Source of the DNA: Rhodospirillales bacterium
Lineage (GTDB): Bacteria > Pseudomonadota > Alphaproteobacteria > BOG-932 > Roseiterribacteraceae
Reading direction: 5' to 3'
Assembly (NCBI GenBank): GCA_028291345.1
Contig: JAQGIF010000114.1
Location: forward strand, 1-34,002
DNA length: 34,002 nucleotides
Made by a program: the position numbers and the translations under genes. Every line of letters starts with the position of its first letter. Position 1 is the stretch's first letter. The notes beneath the pieces are model-generated. The model had not been told where the DNA came from. It made no database searches and saw nothing but the letters and a program-made list of their open reading frames with translations. This document shows, one piece after another, positions 15,689 to 23,995 of the stretch.

Positions 15689-17562
15689 GGCTCGTCTCCG
15701 ATGTCTGTTGTCAATTCGCCATCCGGGGTCAAATCGCCAGAATCGGCGGCGTAGGTAATTTCGCCGACATCCTCCATGGGAATGGCGGCTTCGGCAAGAT
15801 CACGCACATCGGTGATCGTCGCACCCGGGAAGGCGTTCATCAAAGCCTGCACGGTGGGGCTCGCCCGGGCCGAATCCATCGCCGCGTTCTTCTGCGCTTG
15901 GTCGGCTTCGGACAGGCTGGGCTCGCCCGGTGCCGAAGAAATTCCGATGACCCACCGTCGGCCTGTCCATTCCGACAGCAGGCTGCCGACCCGATTAGCG
16001 AGGTTCGATGGTGCGGCGGGCAGTGGATTGATCTCGATTACACCGGGTTCGAACCGGACCAGCCGCACGCTGGCGGCCAGATGGAATTCGAGGATGGCTT
16101 CCTTCTTCTCGGTGAACAGGCGCACCAGCTCGCGGTAGTTTTTCGGGTCTGGGAGCGCCTCCGGGACCGGCGTCGGGGCCTCCATAACCATGGCCTCCCT
16201 GACCATTGCCTCGGGGGCGGCGTCCGGCGCCTCGGCCAGTTGGCGCGCCACCGCAGTGGCCATGCCGCCGCGTATCGTCGGGGCGTCTTGTCGGGCGGCG
16301 GAGGGCTGCGGGGAACGACCGCCATCGCCGTGAGAGGCGGATGGCGGTGATGCGGAGGCGCCGTTCTGGATTTGCTTCACCAACTCGCTGGGGGTTGGCA
16401 GGTCGGCGGCATAGACGAGGCGCAGCACGATCATCTCGGCCGCCGCATGTGGATTGGGCGCAACCTGGATTTCGCCCATTCCCTTCAGCAAAAGCTGCCA
16501 GGTGCGGGTCAGCACCGGCATTGTCAGGCTTTCAGCCATCGCGGCGCCGCGTTTCACCTCGATATCCGCGCGTGACCCGGCGCTGCCTGGCGCCAGCTTG
16601 AGGCGCGTGAGGGCATGGGTCAGATCGAGCAGGTCTTCGACAATGGTCCCCGGGTCTGCGCCGGCGGCATGCAACCGGCCTAGTATATCCAGCGCGTCCT
16701 TAGCCTTGCCACCCATCGCCGCTTCGAACAGGTCCAGCACGACGGCGCGGTCGGCTAGCCCTAGCATGTCGCGGACCTGATCGCCGGTGACGGTTCCGGC
16801 GCCGCGCGCGATCGCCTGATCCAGCAAGGACAGGCCGTCGCGGGCCGAACCGTCGGCGGCGCGGGCGATCAGCGCCATGGCGTCCGACTCGACCGTCACG
16901 TTTTCGGCGGCGGCGATCCGATTGAAATGCTCGGTCAGGACCTCGGCGTCGATGCGGCGCAGGTCGAAGCGCTGGCAGCGCGACAGCACCGTGATCGGCA
17001 CTTTGCGGATTTCCGTCGTCGCGAAGATGAATTTGACGTGCGGAGGCGGCTCTTCGAGGGTCTTCAGTAGGGCGTTGAACGCTTGCTTCGAAAGCATATG
17101 AACTTCGTCGACGATATAGACCTTGAAACGTGCGGCGCCGGGTGCATAGCGCACGCCGTCGATCAGTTCGCGGATATCGTCGATGCCGGTCCGCGACGCA
17201 GCGTCCATCTCCATCACATCGACGTGACGGTCCGACGCGATGGCGATGCAGTTATCGCAAACCGCACAGGGCGTGATCGTCGGACCGCCCTTGCCGTCGG
17301 GCCCAAGGCAGTTCAGCGCGCGAGCGATGATGCGGGCGGTGGTGGTCTTTCCGACCCCACGCACGCCGGTCAGCATGAAGGCATGAGCGATGCGATTCTG
17401 CGCAAAGGCGTTGGTCAGCGTTCGGACCAGCGCGTCCTGGCCGATGAGCTCGGCGAAGGTCGAGGGGCGGTATTTGCGGGCGAGCACGCGATAGGGTGCG
17501 GCCGCTTCCGCCATTGAAAGCGGCGGTGCGGGAAAAAGGCTGTCGCTATCGATGTCGCTCAA
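15685..17562 (-). CDS. dnaX: DNA polymerase III subunit gamma/tau
   Basis: About 625 residues, the clamp-loader ATPase of the replicative polymerase. Near the N-terminus YRVLARKYRP and ELIGQD are followed by Walker A GVRGVGKTTTAR, the zinc-binding cysteines (LNCLG then CAVCDNC), Walker B VDEVHMLSKQAFNALLKTLEEPP, sensor 1 FATTEIRKVPITVLSRCQRFD and sensor 2 GSARDGLSLLDQAI. After about residue 380 comes a Pro/Ala-rich linker and a C-terminal domain with LVRLFTEKKEAILEFHLA, as in alphaproteobacterial tau. The frame is open to TTG 17574; TTG 17562 (MSDIDSDSLF after translation) is preferred because GGAAGAG lies just upstream and MSD is a common start in relatives; ATG 17514 is also possible. I saw no slippery heptamer for a gamma frameshift product. 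The SRP RNA gene lies 49 bases upstream. Confidence 0.95.
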   Translation of the reverse strand: MSDIDSDSLFPAPPLSMAEAAAPYRVLARKYRPSTFAELIGQDALVRTLTNAFAQNRIAHAFMLTGVRGVGKTTTARIIARALNCLGPDGKGGPTITPCAVCDNCIAIASDRHVDVMEMDAASRTGIDDIRELIDGVRYAPGAARFKVYIVDEVHMLSKQAFNALLKTLEEPPPHVKFIFATTEIRKVPITVLSRCQRFDLRRIDAEVLTEHFNRIAAAENVTVESDAMALIARAADGSARDGLSLLDQAIARGAGTVTGDQVRDMLGLADRAVVLDLFEAAMGGKAKDALDILGRLHAAGADPGTIVEDLLDLTHALTRLKLAPGSAGSRADIEVKRGAAMAESLTMPVLTRTWQLLLKGMGEIQVAPNPHAAAEMIVLRLVYAADLPTPSELVKQIQNGASASPPSASHGDGGRSPQPSAARQDAPTIRGGMATAVARQLAEAPDAAPEAMVREAMVMEAPTPVPEALPDPKNYRELVRLFTEKKEAILEFHLAASVRLVRFEPGVIEINPLPAAPSNLANRVGSLLSEWTGRRWVIGISSAPGEPSLSEADQAQKNAAMDSARASPTVQALMNAFPGATITDVRDLAEAAIPMEDVGEITYAADSGDLTPDGELTTDIGDEP

Positions 17563-17611
17563 GCGCTCTTCCAAAACTCAGGCTGGCAAACGGCAAACTG
17601 GCAAAAAGTGA

Positions 17612-17712
17612 GGGTGGGAGGCTGGAACAATGACCCGAACCGAAACTCGTTACGGCTGCTTCCTTTCGGACCTGACCGGGTTGGCGAGGAGCCCGTCCAT
17701 CGCCAACCTCCC
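17612..17712 (-). ncRNA. ffs: Signal recognition particle RNA (small, 4.5S type)
   Basis: The minus strand carries GGTCAGGTCCGAAAGGAAGC followed by AGCCGTAACGAG (about 17681-17650), the universally conserved SRP domain IV: the asymmetric and symmetric internal loops bound by Ffh and a GNRA-type GAAA tetraloop. The outer arms pair: GGGAGGTTGG at the 5' end (17712-17703) with CCAGCCTCCC at the 3' end (17625-17616), giving a hairpin of about 100 nt without an Alu domain, as usual in alphaproteobacteria. A T run (17606-17602 on the minus strand) follows the 3' side and may end transcription. It sits directly upstream of dnaX on the same strand. Exact ends are estimated from the pairing. Confidence 0.93.
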
Positions 17713-17757
17713 GCTTCATCATATCAGCTTTATGGGGCCGAGGGGCAAGGGGCGCGA

Positions 17758-18639
17758 TCAGCCGATGAGCGTTTTAAAAAAATTCGCGATCTCATCCGCT
17801 GCGCGATCGGGGGCCTCGCGATGCGGGAAATGGCCGACGCCGGGCATCGGCGCGAAGCCCAGATCGGTGAAATATTCGCTCAGCCGGTCACCCCATTCCA
17901 CCTTGATGACGCGATCTTCCATACCCCAGCAGACCTTGGTCGGCACCGTGATCGGCGTCACCGGCGGCGCCTTGCCCTCCATGATGGCGATCCGTGCAGC
18001 GTTGTTGCTGAGATACCAGTTGAAGCCGCCCTGCAAGTTGCCGCGCGACATGAAATTGTCGACCCAGGCCTCCAGCACATCATCGAAGGCGTCCGGGCGC
18101 ACCGACCAATGGCGTAGGAAATGGACGAAATAGGTGCTGCAGGATTCGCGCGATGCGCCGACGAGGGACGCGGCCATGGGCTGCTGGTGGAACGACTGGT
18201 ACCAGATTTCCTTCAAATGCTCGGGCTGGGTCCAACGGTTGCCGACGCCGGGATAGGGACAGTCGAAGAAGAACAGGCCGGTCAGCCGCGCGGGATCGCT
18301 ACGCCCCAATATCTGGGCGATATAGGCGCCGACATCATGCGACACGATTCCCACCTTGGCGATACCCAGGGCGTCGAGCAGCCCGACGAGGTCTGCGGCA
18401 TGGACATCGGGACCGACCTTGTCCGAGGGCGCGGGATCCGGAAGGCCGCTTTTACCGAAACCGCGCAGATCCGGCGCGATCAGGTCGAATCTGTCGGTCA
18501 GCCGCTCCATCACCGGCTGCCAGGTCAGCCAGAATTCCGGCCAGCCATGCAGCAGCACCAGCGGCTGCCCCGTGCCGCAGCGGGCATAGTGGATGGGAAC
18601 GCCATTGATCTGCAGCGTATCAGTTACGATTTTTTGCAC
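17758..18639 (-). CDS. Alpha/beta hydrolase, epoxide hydrolase / haloacetate dehalogenase-like
   Basis: A 293-residue soluble alpha/beta-hydrolase. The oxyanion motif is HGWPEFWLTW (31-40), APDLRGFGKS is at 55-64, the nucleophile is D102 in VSHDVGAYIAQ (Asp rather than Ser, which points to epoxide hydrolases and haloalkanoate dehalogenases), a cap domain spans about 130-215 (WYQSFHQQP; STYFVHFLRHW, possible ring-opening Tyr), the acid is in WGMEDRV and the catalytic His is in GVGHFPHREAP. The true substrate is unknown. The start is GTG 18639 with AGGA eight bases upstream. It is divergent from nudC (67 bases between starts) and lies upstream of the SRP RNA gene on the same strand. Confidence 0.88.
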   Translation of the reverse strand: MQKIVTDTLQINGVPIHYARCGTGQPLVLLHGWPEFWLTWQPVMERLTDRFDLIAPDLRGFGKSGLPDPAPSDKVGPDVHAADLVGLLDALGIAKVGIVSHDVGAYIAQILGRSDPARLTGLFFFDCPYPGVGNRWTQPEHLKEIWYQSFHQQPMAASLVGASRESCSTYFVHFLRHWSVRPDAFDDVLEAWVDNFMSRGNLQGGFNWYLSNNAARIAIMEGKAPPVTPITVPTKVCWGMEDRVIKVEWGDRLSEYFTDLGFAPMPGVGHFPHREAPDRAADEIANFFKTLIG

Positions 18640-18706
18640 GACGTGTTCCTAGGATGGTGTGCTGTAACCAACTATAACGGGCTCAGCACCGTCCGAGATA
18701 TCCAAA

Positions 18707-19633
18707 ATGCCCGAGTCCAGGCAGCTTCCGCCCAATCCGCTTTCCGATCCGAACTTCGACCGCGCCTCGCACCGGCGGCTGGACGCGGCGTGGCTGGAGG
18801 CGACGCGGCGGTCGGCCGAGGCGCAGGTGGTGCCGGTCTGGCGATCGAAAGCGCTGGTTGGGCCGGGCGAGGACGTGCGTCGGGCGGCGGCGATCCCGGC
18901 GGACCTATTCGATTGGGACCTGGCGATCGACAGCGTTTTCCTGGGTTTCGCGGCAGGGCGGCCCTGGTTCGCCGCCGATATATCGGCGTTCGAACCCGAG
19001 GACGTGGCGCGCCGGTTCGACCCGCATGGGGTGTTCGAGGATCTGCGTATGGTCGGGCAGTTGCTACCGACCGACGAGGCAGCGCTGTTGGCCTATGCCA
19101 AGGGGATATTGTGGTGGCATGAACGCCATCGCTTCTGCGGCGTATGCGGGCATCCGACCCGTTCGCTCGATGGAGGGCATAGGCGGCTTTGCACCAATGA
19201 GTCTTGCGGGGCAGAGCAGTTCCCGCGCAGCGACCCTGCCGTCATCATGCTGATCGAACATGACGAGCGCTGCCTGCTGGCGCGCGGCGCGCGTTTCCCT
19301 GTCAATTTCGTCTCCGTGCTGGCGGGTTTTGTCGAGCCGGGCGAAAGCCTGGAGGACACGGTCGCGCGCGAGGTGTTCGAGGAATGCGGCGTGCGCGTCC
19401 ACGACATCGCCTATGCGTCGTCACAGCCCTGGCCGTTTCCGTCCTCGCTGATGCTGGGCTTTCGCGCCCGCACCGATGACCCCACATTGACTCTAGACCC
19501 CAGCGAAATCCTCGAGGCCGGCTGGTACACGCGCGATTTCATTCGTGCGATCGAGGCCAACGACCAAGTCAGGATTCCGCCCAAATTCTCCATTTCCCGG
19601 CGTCTGATCGACGACTGGGTTGCCGAAGGATAA
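18707..19633 (+). CDS. nudC: NADH pyrophosphatase / NAD-cap decapping Nudix hydrolase
   Basis: A 308-residue NudC. A zinc ribbon with cysteines 144, 147, 162 and 167 (FCGVCGHPT and LCTNESCG) precedes QFPRSDPAVIMLI, the Nudix box begins at about residue 207 (GFVEPGESLEDTVAREVFEECG) and the NudC-specific SQPWPFPSSLMLGF begins at residue 239. All metal-binding Glu residues of the box are present. The family hydrolyses NADH to NMNH and AMP and removes NAD caps from RNA. It is followed after 4 bases by an aldo/keto reductase, probably in one operon, which may reflect a shared nicotinamide-cofactor theme or simply proximity. ATG 18707 has no strong ribosome binding site but fits the length. Confidence 0.95.
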   Translation: MPESRQLPPNPLSDPNFDRASHRRLDAAWLEATRRSAEAQVVPVWRSKALVGPGEDVRRAAAIPADLFDWDLAIDSVFLGFAAGRPWFAADISAFEPEDVARRFDPHGVFEDLRMVGQLLPTDEAALLAYAKGILWWHERHRFCGVCGHPTRSLDGGHRRLCTNESCGAEQFPRSDPAVIMLIEHDERCLLARGARFPVNFVSVLAGFVEPGESLEDTVAREVFEECGVRVHDIAYASSQPWPFPSSLMLGFRARTDDPTLTLDPSEILEAGWYTRDFIRAIEANDQVRIPPKFSISRRLIDDWVAEG

Positions 19634-19637
19634 GACG

Positions 19638-20708
19638 ATGAAGCTCGACAGCTATATCACGCTCGGAAGATCCGGCTTGCGCGTCAGTCCGCTCTGTCTC
19701 GGAGCGATGACGTTCGGGACCGGCGACGGCTGGAGCGCCGACGAGGCGACGTCACGCCGGATGTTCGACATGTATGTCGAGAAGGGCGGCAACTTCGTCG
19801 ATACCGCCGACGGCTATACCGATGGGAACAGCGAGCGGTCGGTCGGCAATTTCATCGCCGACAGCAAATCGCGCGATCGGATCGTGCTGGCGACGAAATT
19901 CACCTTCAGCGCCGAGCAGGGCAATCCAAATGCCGGGGGCAACGGCCGCAAGAACATCTATCGCGCCATCGAGGCTTCGCTGAAGCGCCTGCGGACCGAC
20001 TATGTCGATCTCTACTGGCTGCATGCCTGGGACATGCTGACCCCGGTCGAGGAAGTCATGTCGACCATCGACACGCTGGTGCGCGAGGGCAAGGTTCGCC
20101 ATTTCGGCCTATCCGACGTGCCGGCCTGGTACGGCGCGCGGGCGCAGACGATTGCCGAACTGCGCGGGTCGGAGCGGATCGTGGCCTTCCAGCTGGAATA
20201 TTCGCTGGTGGAGCGGAGCATCGAGCGCGAGCATATTCCGCTCGCCCGGGAACTGGGTATCGGGCTTTGCCCTTGGAGCCCGCTGGCCGGCGGCCTTCTG
20301 TCGGGCAAGTACCGTGGCGAAACGCAATCTGGCGAAAAGCGGGCAAACGAAACGCGGCGCCTCGATTCAGTCGCTGGAACGCCGTTCGATCGTTTCAACA
20401 CCGAGCGCAACCGTGGCATCGTCGAGGAGCTGGTGAAGGTCGCCGAAGAGCTGGGCCGCTCGCCCGCCGAAGTCGCGCTGAACTGGGTGGCCACCCAGCC
20501 GGGTGTCACCTCGACGGTCCTGGGTGCCTCGAAGCCCGATCAGCTTGCGGCCAATCTCGCCTCGCTCGATTTCGAGATCCCCGCCGAACAGCGCGAGCAT
20601 CTGAACACGATCAGCCAGATCGAGCCGGGCAATCCCTATCGCTTCTTCCAGCCATTCCTGCAGTCGATGGTGCGCGGCGGCACCGACATCAGGCGCTGGA
20701 TGCCGTAA
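19638..20708 (+). CDS. Aldo/keto reductase
   Basis: A 356-residue NADP(H)-dependent TIM-barrel oxidoreductase. The catalytic tetrad is visible: D55 and Y60 (NFVDTADGYTDGNSE), K87 (ATKF) and H129 (LYWLHAWD). Cofactor contacts are LCPWSPLAGGLLSGKY and the C-terminal GASKPDQLAANLA. The long C-terminal region and the sequence SGLRVSPLCLGAMTFG place it near the YajO/AKR11-13-like general stress or quinone-reducing groups; the substrate is unknown. ATG 19638 is chosen because AAGGA lies 8-9 bases upstream and the gap to nudC is 4 bases; the frame is also open further upstream. Its last 20 bases overlap the end of pheA on the opposite strand, so the two convergent transcripts are complementary at their 3' ends. 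Confidence 0.92.
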   Translation: MKLDSYITLGRSGLRVSPLCLGAMTFGTGDGWSADEATSRRMFDMYVEKGGNFVDTADGYTDGNSERSVGNFIADSKSRDRIVLATKFTFSAEQGNPNAGGNGRKNIYRAIEASLKRLRTDYVDLYWLHAWDMLTPVEEVMSTIDTLVREGKVRHFGLSDVPAWYGARAQTIAELRGSERIVAFQLEYSLVERSIEREHIPLARELGIGLCPWSPLAGGLLSGKYRGETQSGEKRANETRRLDSVAGTPFDRFNTERNRGIVEELVKVAEELGRSPAEVALNWVATQPGVTSTVLGASKPDQLAANLASLDFEIPAEQREHLNTISQIEPGNPYRFFQPFLQSMVRGGTDIRRWMP

Positions 20709-21558
20709 CGGCGGCGGCGCGCCGGGCGGGGTCGCCGGGGAATGTGCCGAGCACGACGATCGAATGGGCGAAGAAGTTAAGTTCCGTAAAGGCATGCTTC
20801 ATTGCAGGATCGTCCATCCGACCCTCGACCTCCGCATAGAACTGGGTCGCGGTGAAGGAACCGGCAAGCATATAGCTCTCCAGCTTCGTCATATTGATGC
20901 CGTTAGTCGCGAATCCGCCCATCACCTTGTAAAGCGCGGCGGGGATGTTCCCGACCTCGAACACGAAGCCGGTGACCGCCACCGGGCAGTCGGCTGGCAG
21001 AGGCTGTTCCTCGCGCGACATAATCAGGAAACGCGTGGTGTTGTTCGGCGCATCCTCGAGATTGCTCAGCAAGATCTCGAGCCCGTAGATTTCCGCAGCG
21101 AGTGACGAGGCCACGGCGGCACGGGTCGGGTCGCCGACGCGAGCGACTTCCTCGGCCGCGCCGGCGGTATCGAAAAACGTGACGGGCGCGATGCCCAGTG
21201 CGCGCAGGTTGTTGCGGACCTGCCCCAGCGCCTGGGTGTGGCTCAGCGCCTCGCGGATATTGCCGAGCGACGTGCCGCGCACCCCCAGCAGGCAATGATG
21301 AACGGGGAGGAAATACTCGCCGACGATCTTGAGCGCGCCGCCCGGCAGCAGGTGATGGATGTCGGCGACGCGGCCGTTTTGCGAGTTCTCGACCGGGATC
21401 ATCGCGCGTTCCGCCTGGCCGCCGCGAACCGCGGCGAACACGTCCTCGAATGCTATGCAGGGCAGTGTCGGGATGTCGGGGAAAACCTGCCGGCAGGCCA
21501 TGTCGGAATTCGCGCCCAACGCGCCCTGGAAGGCGATGGGACCGGTGATTTTTGTCAT
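20689..21558 (-). CDS. pheA: Prephenate dehydratase
   Basis: A 289-residue monofunctional enzyme (no chorismate mutase domain) converting prephenate to phenylpyruvate for phenylalanine synthesis. The catalytic domain has AFQGALGANSDMA, IPVENSQNGRV, SHTQALGQVR, FFDTAGAAEEVA and the conserved NNTTRFLI. A C-terminal ACT domain (about 200-280) includes GINMTKLESYM, the phenylalanine-binding regulatory motif, so feedback inhibition is likely. ATG 21558 overlaps the kdsB stop as ATGA. The same organism also degrades phenylalanine through the phhA operon 8 kb away, so pathway balance probably depends on this feedback. Confidence 0.95.
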   Translation of the reverse strand: MTKITGPIAFQGALGANSDMACRQVFPDIPTLPCIAFEDVFAAVRGGQAERAMIPVENSQNGRVADIHHLLPGGALKIVGEYFLPVHHCLLGVRGTSLGNIREALSHTQALGQVRNNLRALGIAPVTFFDTAGAAEEVARVGDPTRAAVASSLAAEIYGLEILLSNLEDAPNNTTRFLIMSREEQPLPADCPVAVTGFVFEVGNIPAALYKVMGGFATNGINMTKLESYMLAGSFTATQFYAEVEGRMDDPAMKHAFTELNFFAHSIVVLGTFPGDPARRAAAVTASSA

Positions 21559-22340
21559 GTTGTTATCTTTATCGTTTCCGGCGCGCTGCGCGTTGGTTCC
21601 AGTAGGCCGCGCGCCCGGTCGAGGTCGGCCTGTGTATCGACGCCCAGCGGCACGGTATCGACCACCGCGACATGGACGTTCAGCCCCAGGCTGAGCGCGC
21701 GAAGCTGTTCCAGACGCTCGCGCTTTTCAAGCGCCGATTGCGGCGCCGCGACGAAAGCCTGCAGCGCTGCGCGGCGATAGGCATAGAGCCCAATATGGTG
21801 ATAGAGCGGTCCGGTCCCGCTCGGCGCCGGCAGGCGGGTGAAATAAAGTGCTTTCCCCGCATGGGCGCCGATGGGTTCAAATACGGCCTTGACCACATCG
21901 GAATTGTCGCGCTCATCGTCGGCGGCGAGCGCCACCGGCGTTGCGATATCGACCGCCGAGTCGGCCAACAGGCGGAACGGCGCGCGGATCGTTTCGGGGG
22001 CCAGTATCGGCAGGTCGCCTTGGACATTGATCACGGCATCGTGGCGACAGCCGGGGTCGAGCCTGTCGAGTGCTTCGGCGATCCTGTCCGACCCCGACTG
22101 ATGTTCGAAGCCGGTCAGCTGCGCCTGGCCGCCCACGGCTTCGATCGCGGCGATGATCGCCGGGTCCGGTGTCGCGACTACGACCGGGCCGATTTCGGCC
22201 TCCATCGCGCGCCGCCAGACATGGACGATCATCGGCTCGCCGGCGATGTCGATCAGCGGCTTGCCGGGCAGGCGCGTCGCCGCCAGCCTTGCGGGGATCA
22301 GAACGATCGGATTGGTTGGGGGATATAGAGAAACAGCCAT
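21555..22340 (-). CDS. kdsB: 3-deoxy-manno-octulosonate cytidylyltransferase (CMP-KDO synthetase)
   Basis: A 261-residue nucleotidyltransferase activating KDO with CTP for lipopolysaccharide inner-core synthesis in the cytoplasm. Motifs include VLIPARLAATRLPGKPL (nucleotide-binding loop), HQSGSDRIAEAL, NVQGDLPIL and HHIGLYAYRRAAL, with KRERLEQLRALS near the C-terminus. ATG 22340 is preferred to TTG 22346 two codons upstream. It overlaps pheA by ATGA. The pairing of kdsB with pheA occurs in several alphaproteobacteria. The 215 bases upstream, shared with the divergent cytochrome gene, include a short GCCTTC repeat at 22441-22465. Sphingomonads often replace LPS with glycosphingolipids, so an intact kdsB is of some taxonomic interest. 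Confidence 0.93.
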   Translation of the reverse strand: MAVSLYPPTNPIVLIPARLAATRLPGKPLIDIAGEPMIVHVWRRAMEAEIGPVVVATPDPAIIAAIEAVGGQAQLTGFEHQSGSDRIAEALDRLDPGCRHDAVINVQGDLPILAPETIRAPFRLLADSAVDIATPVALAADDERDNSDVVKAVFEPIGAHAGKALYFTRLPAPSGTGPLYHHIGLYAYRRAALQAFVAAPQSALEKRERLEQLRALSLGLNVHVAVVDTVPLGVDTQADLDRARGLLEPTRSAPETIKITT

Positions 22341-22555
22341 TTTCAAGCTTCGTAACCTTCATGCTGGCGGTGTCAAGCAGCGCTCTGCGACATTCGGTCC
22401 GCCGGTCGATTGCGGTTCTCGTGAGATTGAACCGTCAAAAGCCTTCGCCTTCGCCTTCGCTTTGGCTATAGAGGCGGGGCACTGGGGATTCGATCCCGCA
22501 TTCGCACATATTCTCGGCCGAATTTCACGGCCCTTACGCTTCGGACGGTTCGCTT

Positions 22556-23089
22556 ATGGAAAGCAATAAAATTTACGCCGCGATCCTCGTCGCCGGCATC
22601 CTTGCGATGATCTCCATCATCGCATCCGGAATGCTGGTCGAGCCGGTGCAGCTGGCGAAGCCGGCTTATCCGATCGAAGGCGTTGCGGCTCCTGCTGCCG
22701 GCGGCGAAGCGAAACCGGCGGCGACCGAACCGGTCACGCCGTTGCTGGCCAAGGCCGATGTCGATCATGGTGCGCAGATCGCCCGCCAATGCATGGCCTG
22801 TCACAACTTCGCCAAAGGCGGCCCGAACATGGTCGGGCCGAACCTGTGGGGCGTCGTCGGCGGCCCGCACGCCCACAAGGCGGATTATGCCTATTCGGAC
22901 GCGATGAAGAAATTCCCCGGTAACTGGGATTACGAATCGCTTAACAAGTTCATCGAGCATCCGCAGGCCTTCGTTCCCGGCACCAAGATGGGTTTTGCCG
23001 GGCTGAAGAAGGGTCAGGATCGTGCCGACGTTATCGCCTGGCTGCGCCAGCAGGCCGATACCCCTGAGCCGCTGCCCACGGAGAAATAG
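22556..23089 (+). CDS. Membrane-anchored class I cytochrome c
   Basis: A 177-residue monohaem cytochrome. An uncleaved N-terminal anchor (about residues 6-28, IYAAILVAGILAMISIIASG) is followed by an Ala/Pro-rich spacer (40-65), the haem site CMACHNF, GPNMVGPNLWGVVG, and the sixth-ligand Met in FVPGTKMGFAGL. The last segment is a normal class I C-terminal helix (RADVIAWLRQ). This layout matches cytochrome c552/CycM-type proteins that carry electrons from the bc1 complex to terminal oxidases in alphaproteobacteria. It is followed after 38 bases by the HisN-like gene on the same strand. Confidence 0.93.
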   Translation: MESNKIYAAILVAGILAMISIIASGMLVEPVQLAKPAYPIEGVAAPAAGGEAKPAATEPVTPLLAKADVDHGAQIARQCMACHNFAKGGPNMVGPNLWGVVGGPHAHKADYAYSDAMKKFPGNWDYESLNKFIEHPQAFVPGTKMGFAGLKKGQDRADVIAWLRQQADTPEPLPTEK

Positions 23090-23127
23090 ACCGGTGTCAC
23101 CGGTCGTGTCCGGTGATTGATTTGCCA

Positions 23128-23895
23128 ATGATCGATCTCGACGAAGCGATTGCGCTGGTAGAACGCCTGGTAGAGGCGTCGGCGGCCGAAATCCGCCCGC
23201 GTTTCCGCCAACCTATCGCGAGCGAGCGCAAGGCCGATATTAGCCCTGTGACCGAGGCCGACCGTGCCGCGGAGCGGGCCATCCGCGCGATCCTGGCGGC
23301 AGAGCGGCCGTCCGACGGCATCGTCGGCGAGGAATATGGCAATAGTAGCGGCACATCAGGCCTGACCTGGGTTATCGATCCCATCGACGGGACCAAGGCC
23401 TTCATGACCGGACGGTCGACCTTCGTGACTTTGATCGGTCTGTTGGACGGCGACAAGCCGATCCTCGGCGTAATCGATCAGCCGATCACCAGCGATCGCT
23501 GGATCGGCGCCGCCGGACGCGAGACGCACCATAACGGCCGGGTGGTTCGGGCGCGGCAGACCGCCGATATAGCGGAAGCGACGTTCAGCACGACCGATCC
23601 CAATCTGTTTGCGGAGGGGGATGTCGGGGCATATCAGCGCATATCCAGCGCCGCCGGCATGCGCACCTATGGTGGTGACGGGCTAGCCTATGGCTTGCTC
23701 GCCTCTGGTTGGATCGATGTGGTTCTCGAGGCGGGGCTCAAGCTGCATGATTTCGTGGCGCTCGCCCCGGTGGTCGAGGGCGCGGGTGGTGTAATGACCG
23801 ATTGGTCGGGAGCAAAGCTGCTGGCCGGGTCCGATGGACGGGTGCTGGCGACAGGCAATGCCGAATTGCACGCGCGGCTGTTGGCCTCGATTTAG
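23128..23895 (+). CDS. hisN: Inositol-phosphatase-fold histidinol-phosphatase (HisN type)
   Basis: A 255-residue Mg-dependent phosphatase of the inositol monophosphatase family. Metal-binding and catalytic motifs are VGEEYG, WVIDPIDGTKAFMTG (the family DP-DGT box) and the C-terminal LKLHDFVALAPVVEGAGG, in which the usual WD is replaced by HD. That replacement, with ADISPVTEADRAAE and GDGLAYGLLASGWID, is what I recall for HisN histidinol-phosphatases rather than true inositol monophosphatases. Substrate assignment is therefore likely but not certain. The frame opens at GTG 23113; ATG 23128 gives the usual N-terminus. It is probably cotranscribed with the cytochrome gene. No other his genes are in the window. 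Confidence 0.85.
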   Translation: MIDLDEAIALVERLVEASAAEIRPRFRQPIASERKADISPVTEADRAAERAIRAILAAERPSDGIVGEEYGNSSGTSGLTWVIDPIDGTKAFMTGRSTFVTLIGLLDGDKPILGVIDQPITSDRWIGAAGRETHHNGRVVRARQTADIAEATFSTTDPNLFAEGDVGAYQRISSAAGMRTYGGDGLAYGLLASGWIDVVLEAGLKLHDFVALAPVVEGAGGVMTDWSGAKLLAGSDGRVLATGNAELHARLLASI

Positions 23896-23995
23896 CGACG
23901 GCTCAGGATGTAGAGTGTGGGATGGCAATATGGGCGAGTCGTGCTCACGCTCCCAGGCAAGGTGACATGGGTTTCTCAGTGATTTGGGATCAAAG

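Noticed and set aside
15685-17562. Programmed frameshift in dnaX producing a gamma form
   Set aside because: I found no A-rich slippery heptamer with a following hairpin in the linker region.
22441-22465. GCCTTC tandem-like repeat upstream of the cytochrome c gene
   Set aside because: Only about three and a half imperfect units; too short to be a meaningful repeat or a CRISPR-like element.
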